Of a DNA stretch of 64,000 bases, positions 7,580 to 15,941 are shown piece after piece. The notes beneath the pieces were generated by a model. It did not search any database. It was given only the letters and a program-made list of their open reading frames with translations, and was not told the DNA's origin. The first letter of the stretch is position 1. Every line of letters begins with the position of its first letter. Made by a program: the position numbers and the translations under genes. The DNA comes from Lysobacter sp. (GTDB lineage: Bacteria > Pseudomonadota > Gammaproteobacteria > Xanthomonadales > Xanthomonadaceae), in contig JASLDW010000036.1 of NCBI GenBank assembly GCA_030151365.1, positions 12,718 to 76,717 on the forward strand, in the 5' to 3' direction.

Positions 7580-8392
7580 ATGAACGATCTTTCCCGAAGC
7601 AACGCTCCGACCGACTGGATCGCCAAGGTCCCCGCGATCACCCTCGGCTTCTGGATCATCAAGATCCTGGCGACCACCTTCGGCGAAATCGGCGGCGATG
7701 CCGTCACCATGTCGTGGCTGGGCGAAACCACGCCGGAAGCCAGCACCGTCGCCTGGCATCCCGGCTACCTGATCGGCACCGCCATCTTCGCGGCGGTGTT
7801 CGCCGCGGCGGTGGCGTTGCAGATCCGCGCGCCGCGCTTCAACAAGTGGCTGTACTGGTTCGCCATCATCGCCAGCACCACCGTCGGTACCACGCTGGCG
7901 GATTTCGCCGACCGCTCCCTCGGGATCGGCTATCCCGGCGGCTCGCTGCTGTTGCTGGCATTGCTGCTGGCCACATTGTTCACCTGGTACCGCAGCACCG
8001 GCACGATCGCAGTCGAGAGCGTCCGCGACGGTCGTTCGGAACTGTTCTACTGGCTCACCATCACCTTCTCGCAAACGCTGGGCACAGCGCTGGGCGACTG
8101 GGTCTCCGACAGCCAAAGCGCCGGCTATACCGGCAGCATCATGATCTTCGGCGGCCTGCTGTTGCTGGTCACGTTCCTGTACTTCACGACCAGGGTCTCG
8201 CGCACCGCGCTGTTCTGGGCCGCCTTCGTGCTCACGCGGCCACTCGGCGCCGTGGTCGGCGACTTCCTCGACAAGCCGGACGCCCAGGGTGGACTCGAGC
8301 TCAGCCGCTATGGCGGTTCGCTGGTATTGCTCGCGGCGATCGTGCTGGGCATCCTGATCTTCCCGCAACGACCCGCGACCAAGGCACATTGA
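7580..8392 (+). CDS. COG4705-like integral membrane protein
   Basis: The 270-aa protein starts at ATG 7580 in a frame that is open far upstream inside nrdB. It consists almost wholly of transmembrane segments arranged as repeats, each with a TTFGE/TTVGTTLADF/TLGTALGDW-like motif and an aspartate followed by GYPGGSL or GYTGSI, which is the repeat pattern of COG4705 'membrane-anchored' proteins. Function of the family is unknown; buried acidic residues in repeated helices would suit a cation transporter. It starts a run with an outer-membrane-like protein and a two-component system. Confidence 0.75.
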   Translation: MNDLSRSNAPTDWIAKVPAITLGFWIIKILATTFGEIGGDAVTMSWLGETTPEASTVAWHPGYLIGTAIFAAVFAAAVALQIRAPRFNKWLYWFAIIASTTVGTTLADFADRSLGIGYPGGSLLLLALLLATLFTWYRSTGTIAVESVRDGRSELFYWLTITFSQTLGTALGDWVSDSQSAGYTGSIMIFGGLLLLVTFLYFTTRVSRTALFWAAFVLTRPLGAVVGDFLDKPDAQGGLELSRYGGSLVLLAAIVLGILIFPQRPATKAH

Positions 8393-8397
8393 TATCG

Positions 8398-9162
8398 ATG
8401 ATGGCGCTTCACCGCGTTCGCCGGGAATGGTCCGCACTCGTCCTGATCGCCTGCACCTGCGTTCCGCATGCCGCATTCGCGCAGGCGGGCCCGCCGCTGA
8501 TCACCAACGACACCGGCTCGCCCGGCGACGGTCATTGGGAGATCAACCTCGCCGCGACCGGTGATCGCACTGGCCGCGAGTGGAATGTCCTCGCGCCCGA
8601 TGCCGACATCAATTACGGACTCGGTGAACACATCCAGTTGACCGTGCATCCGGCGTGGGCGCATCGCAGCGCACCGGGTTCGGGCTTCGCCTCCGGCGTC
8701 GGCGGTACCGAATTCGCCGTGCGCTGGCGTTTCCTCGACGAGGACAAGGCCGGCGTCAGCATGGCGATCCAGCCGCACTGGATCCTGCCCGGCCCGATGG
8801 TGGCGCGGCGCAAGGACCTGAGCCCGGCCACGCGTGAATTCCAGCTGCCATTGCAGGTCGTCAAGAGCTTCGGCAAGTCGTCGCTGGGCGTCGAAGTGGT
8901 GCGCCATTTCGTCGACAAGGGCGACGATGCCTGGCAAGCCGGGATGTTCTGGGCGCGTCCGTGCCCGCACGATTGGCAATGCCTGGCCGAGATCAACGGC
9001 AGCCGCGACGACCACGGTTCGACGCAGACGGTTGTCAATCTCGGCACCCGCCATCCGATCAACGAACACCTGGTTTTCCTCGCCTCGCTGGGGAGGCAAA
9101 TCTCGGGTGAACGGCCGCGTGCCGTCCCGGTGTTCTACTTGGGCGTCCAGATATTAAAGTAG
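8398..9162 (+). CDS. Secreted outer-membrane-like protein of unknown function
   Basis: The 254-aa product starts at a double ATG (8398 or 8401). A signal peptide ends near HAAFAQAG. The rest alternates polar and aromatic residues in beta-strands such as WEINLAATG, IQLTVHPAWAH and EFAVRWRF, ending in a strand, which suggests a beta-barrel of the kind annotated as 'transporter' or DUF-type outer membrane protein. It follows the COG4705 gene by five bases and precedes the response regulator by four, so all are probably co-transcribed. No ligand can be inferred. Confidence 0.65.
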   Translation: MMALHRVRREWSALVLIACTCVPHAAFAQAGPPLITNDTGSPGDGHWEINLAATGDRTGREWNVLAPDADINYGLGEHIQLTVHPAWAHRSAPGSGFASGVGGTEFAVRWRFLDEDKAGVSMAIQPHWILPGPMVARRKDLSPATREFQLPLQVVKSFGKSSLGVEVVRHFVDKGDDAWQAGMFWARPCPHDWQCLAEINGSRDDHGSTQTVVNLGTRHPINEHLVFLASLGRQISGERPRAVPVFYLGVQILK

Positions 9163-9166
9163 CGCC

Positions 9167-9841
9167 ATGCGCATCCTCATCGCGGAAGACGACGCCCACA
9201 TCGCCGCCGGCATGCAGAACCTGCTGGTCGCGCGCGGCCATGCCGTCGATTGCGTCGGCGACGGCAAGCAGGCTGAACAGGCCGGCAAGAGCGGTGTCTA
9301 CCAGTTGCTGATCCTCGACATCGGCCTGCCCTCGCTGGAGGGCGGCGAAGTGATCCGCCGCTTGCGCGCGGCGCGCATCGATACCCCGATCCTGGTGGTC
9401 AGCGCGGGCGAGGCCTTGAACGAACGCGTGCGCATCCTCGATCTCGGCGCCGACGATTACCTGGTCAAGCCGTTCGCGATCGCCGAGTTCGACGCCCGCG
9501 TGCGTGCGCATCTGCGGCGCGGTTCGGCGCAAGGCGCGACCGAACTGGAAGTCGGCGGACTGGTGATCGATCCTGGCGACCAGCGCGCGCGCGGGCCGAA
9601 CGGCCCGATCGAACTCACCGCGCGCGAATTCGCGCTGGTTTCCCTGCTGGCGGCACGCGCCGGTCGCATCGTCAGCCGCGCGCAGATGATGGAAACGATC
9701 TGCGCCTGGGACAACGAGCTCACCGACAACGGCCTCGATATCGCCCTGCATCGCCTGCGCCGCAAGATCCAGGGCTGCGGCGTGCGCCTGCGCACCGTGC
9801 GCGGCCTCGGCTATCTGCTGGAACCGCTTGCCGATGAGTGA
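9167..9841 (+). CDS. OmpR-family response regulator (TctD/QseB-like)
   Basis: The 224-aa protein has a receiver domain (residues 1-115) with acidic pocket E7-D8-D9, phospho-acceptor D51 and K101, and a C-terminal winged helix (about 125-220) with ELTAREFALVSLLAARAGRIVSRAQM and the recognition-helix region DNGLDIALHRLRRKI. S79 takes the place of the usual Thr/Ser switch residue. It overlaps the kinase gene by eight bases. It probably controls the preceding membrane genes and possibly the genes downstream. Confidence 0.93.
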   Translation: MRILIAEDDAHIAAGMQNLLVARGHAVDCVGDGKQAEQAGKSGVYQLLILDIGLPSLEGGEVIRRLRAARIDTPILVVSAGEALNERVRILDLGADDYLVKPFAIAEFDARVRAHLRRGSAQGATELEVGGLVIDPGDQRARGPNGPIELTAREFALVSLLAARAGRIVSRAQMMETICAWDNELTDNGLDIALHRLRRKIQGCGVRLRTVRGLGYLLEPLADE

Positions 9842-11249
9842 ACACGAGCGCGCGCCGCGACGCACCAGCCTGTATCGCAGCCTGCTGGTGTATCTCAGCG
9901 TGCCGCTGATCGTGCTGGCCCTGCTCGCCGGGCTGGTGACCTACGAGATGGCCCGCTATTACGCCAATCGCGCCCACGATGCGCAACTGGTCGAACAGGT
10001 AGATTCCGTCGTCAACCTGATGGACAAGCAGCCGGAAACCTTCCGCGCATTCTCGCCACAGGCACTGTTCCTGATCCAGTACGATCCCGACGGCTTCCAG
10101 TTCTATTCCATCACCAGCGCGCACAAGGGCGTGATTGCGGCCAACTTCCAGCCGCCGCCAGCATCGCTGCCCGCATCCGTCGACGAGCCGGTCAAGCTGT
10201 CGACGATTCGCGCCGAGCGCCATCTGCGCCTGGCATCGCATTCGTTCCATCCCAAGGTCGATCCCGGCGACACCGTGATGGTCACGGTCGCCGAAAGCTT
10301 CACCGATCGCCGGCGCTGGGCGCAGCGCATCCTGCTGCTGACGATTCCGACACTGTTGCTGATGCTGATCGGCGTGTTCTTCGTCGTGCGCAGCGGCGTC
10401 GATACCGGGCTGCGTCAACTGGATCCGCTGATCGCGCGCCTGCGTCGCGGCGACGCCCTGCACAAGCCGTTGCTCGATGCCGATGTCCCCTCGGAAGTCG
10501 CGCCGCTCGCCGGCACCATCGATACCCTGGTCTCCAACCTGCGCGAAGCGCTGGCGGTGCAGTCGCGCTTCATCGCCGACGCCGCCCACCAGTTGCGCAC
10601 GCCGCTGGCCGGCCTGCGCCTGCACTCCGAGCGCGCGCTCGCCGATCCGCGCCCGGAAGTGCTGGAGGACGCGCTCGGCCATGTCGCGCGCCTGACCGAC
10701 CGCACCTCGCGCATCGCCGAGCAACTGCTGTCGCTGGCGCGCGTGCAAGCGGTTCAGGCGACGCTGCCGCAACGCGTCGATCTCTCCGCCGTCATCCCCG
10801 AGATGGTTGGCGAGCGGGTGCCAGATGCCTTGCGTGCCGGCGTCGACCTCGGTTATGAAGCAGCGCAGCCAGGCGCCATGTACGCGATGATCGACCCCGC
10901 CGCGTTGCACGAAGCGCTCGACAACCTGATCGACAACGCGTTACGCCACGCCGGTCGCGGCCATGTCGCCACGGTGAGCCTGTCGCAGCGCGACGGCACC
11001 ATCGAATTGGCGATGGAGGACGACGGCCCCGGTGTCGACGATGCCGTCCTGGCCCGGCTCGGCGAACGCTTCTTCCAGGTGGCCGGAGGCAATGGCGGCA
11101 GCGGCCTGGGCCTGGCGATCGTCGAGGAAGTGCTGTCGCGCCATGACGGTCGCGTGCGCTATGCGCGTGGCAGCGCGGGTGGCCTGCGGGTGGAATTGGT
11201 GTTGCCTGCGGCCGATGCCCCCGGAAAGGTGGATGAAACCGCTGGCTGA
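9834..11249 (+). CDS. Sensor histidine kinase (TctE/QseC-like)
   Basis: The 471-aa kinase starts at ATG 9834, within the end of the response regulator gene. A first membrane segment lies at about 16-36 and a second at 166-186, enclosing a periplasmic sensor of about 130 residues (2CSK_N type). HAMP follows, then the dimerisation helix with phospho-accepting H252 in DAAHQLRTPLAGL. The ATPase domain has the N-box DNLIDNALRHA, G1 DDGPGV and G2 GSGLGLAIV. TctE relatives respond to tricarboxylates or other small organic acids; the ligand here is unknown. Confidence 0.92.
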   Translation: MSEHERAPRRTSLYRSLLVYLSVPLIVLALLAGLVTYEMARYYANRAHDAQLVEQVDSVVNLMDKQPETFRAFSPQALFLIQYDPDGFQFYSITSAHKGVIAANFQPPPASLPASVDEPVKLSTIRAERHLRLASHSFHPKVDPGDTVMVTVAESFTDRRRWAQRILLLTIPTLLLMLIGVFFVVRSGVDTGLRQLDPLIARLRRGDALHKPLLDADVPSEVAPLAGTIDTLVSNLREALAVQSRFIADAAHQLRTPLAGLRLHSERALADPRPEVLEDALGHVARLTDRTSRIAEQLLSLARVQAVQATLPQRVDLSAVIPEMVGERVPDALRAGVDLGYEAAQPGAMYAMIDPAALHEALDNLIDNALRHAGRGHVATVSLSQRDGTIELAMEDDGPGVDDAVLARLGERFFQVAGGNGGSGLGLAIVEEVLSRHDGRVRYARGSAGGLRVELVLPAADAPGKVDETAG

Positions 11250-11261
11250 CAAGCTGGCGGC

Positions 11262-12104
11262 GTGAACGAAGCCCCCTTCCCGCTGCAGCCGGCCGAATTC
11301 TTCTACGAAGGCGGCCCCAACGCCGTCCTGCTGACCCACGGCCTCACCGGCACGCCCAACGAAATGCGGCTGCTGGCACGCGGACTCAATCGCCGCGGAT
11401 TCACCGTGTTCGGCGTGCAACTGGCCGGGCATTGCGGCGACATGGACGACCTGCTGGCGACGCGCTGGCAGGATTGGGCGGCGAGCGTGCAGACCGCCGC
11501 GGAGCGTTTGCGCGGGCACTGCGATCGCCTGTTCGTCGGCGGCCTGTCGATGGGCGCGTTGCTTGCGCTCAACCTCGCCGCCGATCGCCCCGACCTCGTC
11601 GATGGCGTCGGCGTCTACGGCGCGACCTTCCGCTATGACGGCTGGAGCGTGCCGCGCATCGCGCGCCTGTCCGGGTTGTTGCCGCTGCTCAAGAAATTCA
11701 ACATCGGCCGCGATCGCGTCTTCATGGAGCAGCCGCCCTACGGCATCCGCGACGAACGCCTGCGCGCGCAGATCAGCACCGCCATGCAGGGCAGCGACAG
11801 CAGCATCGCCGGATTGCCCGGCAATCCCTGGCATTCGCTGGCGGAACTGCATCAGCTGGCGAAGCGCGTGCGTCGCCAGTTGTCGCAGGTCAGCGCGCCC
11901 TGCCTGGTCGCGCATGCCAGCGACGACGACATCGCCAGCCTCGACAACGCCGAAGTCGTGTTGCGCAGCGTGTCGGGCCCGACCGAATTGCTGCTGCTCG
12001 ACAACAGCTACCACATGATCACCATCGATCGCGAACATCGCCTGCTGATCGATCGCAGCGCCAGCTTCTTCGATCGCATCGCCAACCCACAACGCACCGC
12101 ATGA
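11262..12104 (+). CDS. Alpha/beta-fold carboxylesterase (Est30-like)
   Basis: The 280-aa hydrolase starts at GTG 11262, 12 bp after the kinase gene. LLTHGLTGTPNEM forms the oxyanion loop; the nucleophile is S96 in VGGLSMGAL; the acid is among D221-D223 in HASDDDIAS; and H251 in NSYHMITID completes the triad. This matches the carboxylesterase/monoacylglycerol-lipase group of Geobacillus Est30. No signal peptide is seen. It leads a four-gene plus-strand run with two SMR-type transporters and a DegT aminotransferase, so it may remove an acyl or ester group from the product of that pathway. Confidence 0.85.
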   Translation: MNEAPFPLQPAEFFYEGGPNAVLLTHGLTGTPNEMRLLARGLNRRGFTVFGVQLAGHCGDMDDLLATRWQDWAASVQTAAERLRGHCDRLFVGGLSMGALLALNLAADRPDLVDGVGVYGATFRYDGWSVPRIARLSGLLPLLKKFNIGRDRVFMEQPPYGIRDERLRAQISTAMQGSDSSIAGLPGNPWHSLAELHQLAKRVRRQLSQVSAPCLVAHASDDDIASLDNAEVVLRSVSGPTELLLLDNSYHMITIDREHRLLIDRSASFFDRIANPQRTA

Positions 12105-12445
12105 CGCCACTGGCCATCGCCCTCTGGCTCGCCAATGCCGCGCTCGATACCGGCGGACAACTCTGCTTCAAATCGGCCGCCGCCCACGGCGATGGCGGCT
12201 GGCGCAGGCTGGCGCGACAACCGATGCTGTGGCTCGGCCTGCTGTGCTATCTCGGCGAATTCCTGGTGTGGATCGCCTTCCTGTCGCAGGTGCCGCTGTC
12301 GCTCGGCGTGCTGCTCGGCTCGATCAACATCGTCGTCGTGATGATCTGCGGCCGGTTGTTCTTCCGCGAAAGACTCACGCCGCTGCGCGTCGGCGGCATC
12401 CTGCTGGTCTGCATCGGCGTGGCGCTGGTCGGGATCGGCGCATGA
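12101..12445 (+). CDS. SMR/EamA-type half transporter, ArnE-like
   Basis: The 114-aa protein overlaps the esterase by four bases (ATGA). Four hydrophobic helices are visible, with DTGGQLCFKSAAAHG in the first and a conserved second-half pattern PLSLGVLLGSINIVVVMICGRLFFRERLTPLRVGGI, as in ArnE and EamA-like drug/metabolite transporters. Its next neighbour is a similar but not identical 133-aa protein. Heteromeric pairs of this size flip undecaprenyl-phosphate-aminoarabinose (ArnEF). It may export or flip a lipid-linked amine or polyamine-like product. Confidence 0.75.
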   Translation: MTPLAIALWLANAALDTGGQLCFKSAAAHGDGGWRRLARQPMLWLGLLCYLGEFLVWIAFLSQVPLSLGVLLGSINIVVVMICGRLFFRERLTPLRVGGILLVCIGVALVGIGA

Positions 12446-12843
12446 GGAAGCTCTACGCAATCGGCTTTCCGACGTTGATGGCCTTCGACACGCTGGCACA
12501 GACCTGCTTCAAGGTCGCCGGCAACCATGCGCTGCCGTTTGCGACGGACTTGGCGTGGATCCTGCGCGTCGCCGAACAACCATGGACATGGATCGGGCTG
12601 TGCGGCTACCTCGGCGCCTTCCTGACCTGGATGCGTTTGCTGCGCGATGCGCCGATCGGGCCCGCATTCGCCGCTTCGCACCTCGAAGTCGTGAGCGTGC
12701 TGCTGGTGTCCGCGTGGTGGCTGCATGAACGCATTACCCCGCTGCAATTGCTCGGCGCATTGGTGATCGTGCTCGGTATAGGATTGCTGGCGATCTCGGA
12801 ATCGCGGGACACCGCTGACGCGACTGATGCGACGCCTGGCTGA
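12442..12843 (+). CDS. SMR/EamA-type half transporter, ArnF-like
   Basis: The 133-aa protein starts at ATG 12442, overlapping the previous stop by four bases. It has four predicted helices and the same landmarks as its partner: FDTLAQTCFKVAGNH in helix 1 and RITPLQLLGALVIVLGIGLLA near the end. Length difference (114 and 133 aa) parallels ArnE and ArnF. The C-terminal tail overlaps the DegT gene by 17 bases. The two half transporters almost certainly work as a heterodimer in the inner membrane. Confidence 0.75.
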   Translation: MRKLYAIGFPTLMAFDTLAQTCFKVAGNHALPFATDLAWILRVAEQPWTWIGLCGYLGAFLTWMRLLRDAPIGPAFAASHLEVVSVLLVSAWWLHERITPLQLLGALVIVLGIGLLAISESRDTADATDATPG

Positions 12844-14023
12844 AATCCCGCCGACCGCCGGCCTGCCGCCACGGCTGTCCGACCTGTTGGGATCGAAGCA
12901 GGATCTCTCCCGCGCACTGTCGACGCAACTCGGCACCACGCGCGCGATCGTCGCCTGCTCCGGCACCGCCGCGCTGATGCTGGCGCTGCGCGTCGCGCAT
13001 CAGCGCCAACCGCGTCGCGATGTCGTCATCGTTCCGGCATTCACCTGCCCGCTGGTGGCGATCGCCGTGCACGCGCTGGGGCTGCGCTTGCGCATCGCCG
13101 ACCTCGCGCACGACGGGCTGGATTTCGATGCCGATTCATTGCGCGCACAGCTCGACGATCGCGTGCTGGCCGTGGTGCCAACGCACCTGGGCGGGCGCGT
13201 CACCGATGTCGCTGCAGTCAATCGGCTTGTCGCCGGTTCCGGCATCGCCGTGATCGAAGACGCCGCCCAATCCCTGGGCGCGACGATCGATGGCCGCAGC
13301 ATCGGATTGGAGGGCGATGTCGGCTTCTTCAGCCTCGCGGCCGGCAAGGGGCTGTCGACATACGAGGGCGGCATCGCGATCGCACGCGATCCCGCATGGC
13401 TGGATGCGATGCAAGCGTTCCAGGACGAATTGCCGGAGCAATCGGCATTCGAGCGTCGTCGCTGCATCGAACTTCTCGGCTACACCTTGCTCTATCGTCC
13501 GCTGCCGATGCGCTGGGTCTACGGCTCGCCGCTGCGCCGCGCACTGAAACGCGGCGATCCCGTCGGCGCGATCGGCGATCGTTTCCCGCCGGACGTGCCA
13601 TTGCACCGCATGGGCGAATGGCGCCAGGGCGTCGGTGCGCATGCAGCCCGGCGCCTGCCGCAATTCCGCGATGAACGCCGCGCCTGCGCGTTGTCGCGAA
13701 TCGAGCGATTGCGCTCGATTCCCGGCGTCCATGTGTTTGCGGATCGCACGGGGGAACGCGGCGTCTGGCCGACGCTGCTGGTCCGGATGGACAGCGAACG
13801 CCGCCGCGATGCCGTGCTGGATCGGCTGTGGGCGACCGGCCTTGGCGTGAGCCGGATGTTCATCCACGCCCTGCCGGACTATGGCGAGTTGCGCGACATC
13901 GTCCCGCGCCAGCACTGCCCGAATGCGACGGATCTTGCTGCGCGTAGCCTCACCATCAGCAACAGCCCGTGGCTTCGCGATGGCGATTTCGAAACGATCC
14001 GCCGGGTGATCGAAGCCGGCTAG
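12827..14023 (+). CDS. DegT/DnrJ/EryC1/StrS-family PLP aminotransferase
   Basis: The 398-aa protein starts at ATG 12827 inside the end of the preceding gene. Landmarks of fold-type I sugar aminotransferases are present: substrate/phosphate loop CSGTAALMLAL, FTCPLVAIAVHAL, D145 and Q148 in VIEDAAQSLGA for the PLP ring, and Schiff-base K174 in SLAAGKGLSTYEGG. DegT enzymes aminate keto-sugars on nucleotide or lipid carriers. Adjacent ArnEF-like transporters recall arn loci, where ArnB is this family. The stop codon TAG shares its CTAG with the stop of the converging gene. The substrate is not known. Confidence 0.85.
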   Translation: MRRLAEIPPTAGLPPRLSDLLGSKQDLSRALSTQLGTTRAIVACSGTAALMLALRVAHQRQPRRDVVIVPAFTCPLVAIAVHALGLRLRIADLAHDGLDFDADSLRAQLDDRVLAVVPTHLGGRVTDVAAVNRLVAGSGIAVIEDAAQSLGATIDGRSIGLEGDVGFFSLAAGKGLSTYEGGIAIARDPAWLDAMQAFQDELPEQSAFERRRCIELLGYTLLYRPLPMRWVYGSPLRRALKRGDPVGAIGDRFPPDVPLHRMGEWRQGVGAHAARRLPQFRDERRACALSRIERLRSIPGVHVFADRTGERGVWPTLLVRMDSERRRDAVLDRLWATGLGVSRMFIHALPDYGELRDIVPRQHCPNATDLAARSLTISNSPWLRDGDFETIRRVIEAG

Positions 14024-14874
14024 CCCAGCGCCGCAACCAGTTGGCGGTTCACTTCCGCCTGCTCGCGTTGCCACGCTTCGATTTCGGTCGGCGACGGATC
14101 GGGTTGCTGGTCAAGCCGGCTCAACAACCGTTTGAACGGGCTGCGATAGCGATGGATCGACACCTCGCCGGTGATGTCGCTGGCGACGATCCGCGGCTTC
14201 AATGCGGAAATGACGGCCAATGCGTCGTCGAGCAGGAAGCGCCCCTGGTCCCAGTTGGTATGCACCACTTCCGGCGCGAACACGTCCTTGTCGATCGAGA
14301 AATAGACCGGCGTCGGATCGTTCGCCATCACCGGAATGAATTCGGCAAGCAGCTGCTGCGGTGTATCGAAGCCATGCAACGTGGTGATGCCCCGTTTGGC
14401 CGCCCACGAAGTGTCGACACCGACGCACCAATAATGCACGCGACCATCGCGCAGCACGCCAAGCTGGTTTTCCCAGGCGTGGCTGCTCCCCGCATCCGCC
14501 GACGAAATGCCGAGCACGTGCACATCGACCACTCCGGGCAACCTCGTCGCGCGCCCTACCCACGATCCGCAATGCACGCCGAAGGGAAAACGCATGTTGT
14601 CGGGATGGTTGTCGAGCACGACCACGCGCAATGGCCGGCGACGCGCCTCCATTTCGACCAAGGGCAGGCTGAGGTGATGGAAGTCGCCGCTGCCCGTCAG
14701 CACCGTGCCGTGCGTCGCCGTCAACACCGGGGCGATGGCCTCGGCGAAACGTTGCAAATGGCGACGACTGCAGGAAAAACGCAGGCGTTCCTGCCAGTGT
14801 TGCAGCGGCAAGCGCTCGGAAATTCCGATATCGGCTATCGAATCGTCGAGATCGAGGATCAGTGGGACGTTCAT
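14020..14874 (-). CDS. Arginase-fold UPF0489-like protein
   Basis: The 284-aa protein starts at the ATG complementary to 14872-14874, overlapping the upstream gene by ATGA. It opens with NVPLILDLDDSIADI. Two clusters resemble the metal-binding strands of ureohydrolases and HDAC-fold enzymes: VVVLDNHPDNMRFPFG (compare DAHxD) and PVYFSIDKDVFAPEVVHTNWDQG (compare DxDxxDP). This suggests a dinuclear metal hydrolase acting on an amidino or amide bond. The gene is the last of a six-gene minus-strand operon with KS, ACP and aminotransferase. Substrate and activity are inference. Confidence 0.6.
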   Translation of the reverse strand: MNVPLILDLDDSIADIGISERLPLQHWQERLRFSCSRRHLQRFAEAIAPVLTATHGTVLTGSGDFHHLSLPLVEMEARRRPLRVVVLDNHPDNMRFPFGVHCGSWVGRATRLPGVVDVHVLGISSADAGSSHAWENQLGVLRDGRVHYWCVGVDTSWAAKRGITTLHGFDTPQQLLAEFIPVMANDPTPVYFSIDKDVFAPEVVHTNWDQGRFLLDDALAVISALKPRIVASDITGEVSIHRYRSPFKRLLSRLDQQPDPSPTEIEAWQREQAEVNRQLVAALG

Positions 14875-15941
14875 GCCACCCCTCCCTCGAACAGACCACG
14901 CAGTCGCCCGAGTAGCCAGCGCAACACGACACCGCGCGGACGCACCGCGTGCCAGGTCATCGTGAACCGCGCGCCGAGCTGGCGCTTGGCTTCGGCATCG
15001 GTCCAGCCGGCGATGTAGCGCTTCAGGCCGAGCAAGCGCGCGAACTCCAGGTTGTGCATCCAGCTGAGCGCATAAAGGTTGTTCTCGCGTGCCTGCGGAT
15101 AGGCGAAACCGACGTATTTGTCGACCAGCATGTCGCGCCAGAGATAGCACAGGTTCCAGCCGATCATCTTTCCGTCGCGGCGATAGACGAAGACGACGCC
15201 ATCGCCTTCCGGTTCGCGCAACAGCGCCGCGAGATAGTCGCGGGTCAGCTCGTCGAAATGCACCTCGCTCTGCGCATGCACGTTGGCGAACAGCTGGTGG
15301 AAGGCATCGATCGTCGACTCATCGCCGAAACTCGGGTCGCCACAGGCGATCTCCTCGACCTCCACGTCCTGGCGCGAGCGCAACTTGCGGCGGATGTCCT
15401 TGCGCCGCGACGACGACAACCGCGACAGATAGTCGTCTTCATCGGCGTGATCGAGCGGCACCCACGCCAAAGGCATGCCTTCCAGCAACACGAAGCCGCG
15501 TGTCTCCAGCTCGGCGACCAAGGCATCGCAGGCAGCGTTTTCGTGATTGTCGAGCAATGGCGAGTCGCGCGCCAGATCCTTGACGATCAGCAGTCGTGCC
15601 TTCGGGTCGGCATCGCGCACGATGGTGTCAGCGAATGCCCGAGCCGCGACATCCTTAGGCAACAAGGCGTATTCGCTGGACGTGCAGCCGATGAATTGCG
15701 TGTTCCAGCGCAGCCACCGCGACCAGTGCCCGAAGCCCGGAATCCGTTGCAACTTGCGCAGCAGCGGCGGCTCCAGCGTGGTGAGGATGTCGAATCTGGC
15801 GCAGAAGCGCGGCACGCCGACAACCGTGCCGGCGACGAAATCCATGGGTGGATGCGCCAGCCACGTGCGAACCACCGCTTCCGGTTCGAGCTGGGCGATC
15901 CAGCGCGCGTCGGCATCGATCGCGCGCACCGCCGCGTTCAC
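14871..15941 (-). CDS. GNAT/FemAB-like N-acyltransferase
   Basis: The 356-aa protein has its first half poorly conserved. A GNAT/BioF2-like domain follows in the second half: SSSRRKDIRRKLRSR, LRDYLAALL-like helix, then FVYRRDGKMIGWNLCYLWRDMLVDKYVGF and the YALSWMHNLEFARLLGLKRYIAGW helix, as in COG3146 and FemAB-type transferases. Such enzymes move an acyl or aminoacyl group onto an amine. Start and stop both overlap the neighbours by ATGA (KS before, UPF0489 after), so the three are translated as a unit. It may take the acyl chain from the cluster's ACP. Confidence 0.65.
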   Translation of the reverse strand: MNAAVRAIDADARWIAQLEPEAVVRTWLAHPPMDFVAGTVVGVPRFCARFDILTTLEPPLLRKLQRIPGFGHWSRWLRWNTQFIGCTSSEYALLPKDVAARAFADTIVRDADPKARLLIVKDLARDSPLLDNHENAACDALVAELETRGFVLLEGMPLAWVPLDHADEDDYLSRLSSSRRKDIRRKLRSRQDVEVEEIACGDPSFGDESTIDAFHQLFANVHAQSEVHFDELTRDYLAALLREPEGDGVVFVYRRDGKMIGWNLCYLWRDMLVDKYVGFAYPQARENNLYALSWMHNLEFARLLGLKRYIAGWTDAEAKRQLGARFTMTWHAVRPRGVVLRWLLGRLRGLFEGGVA

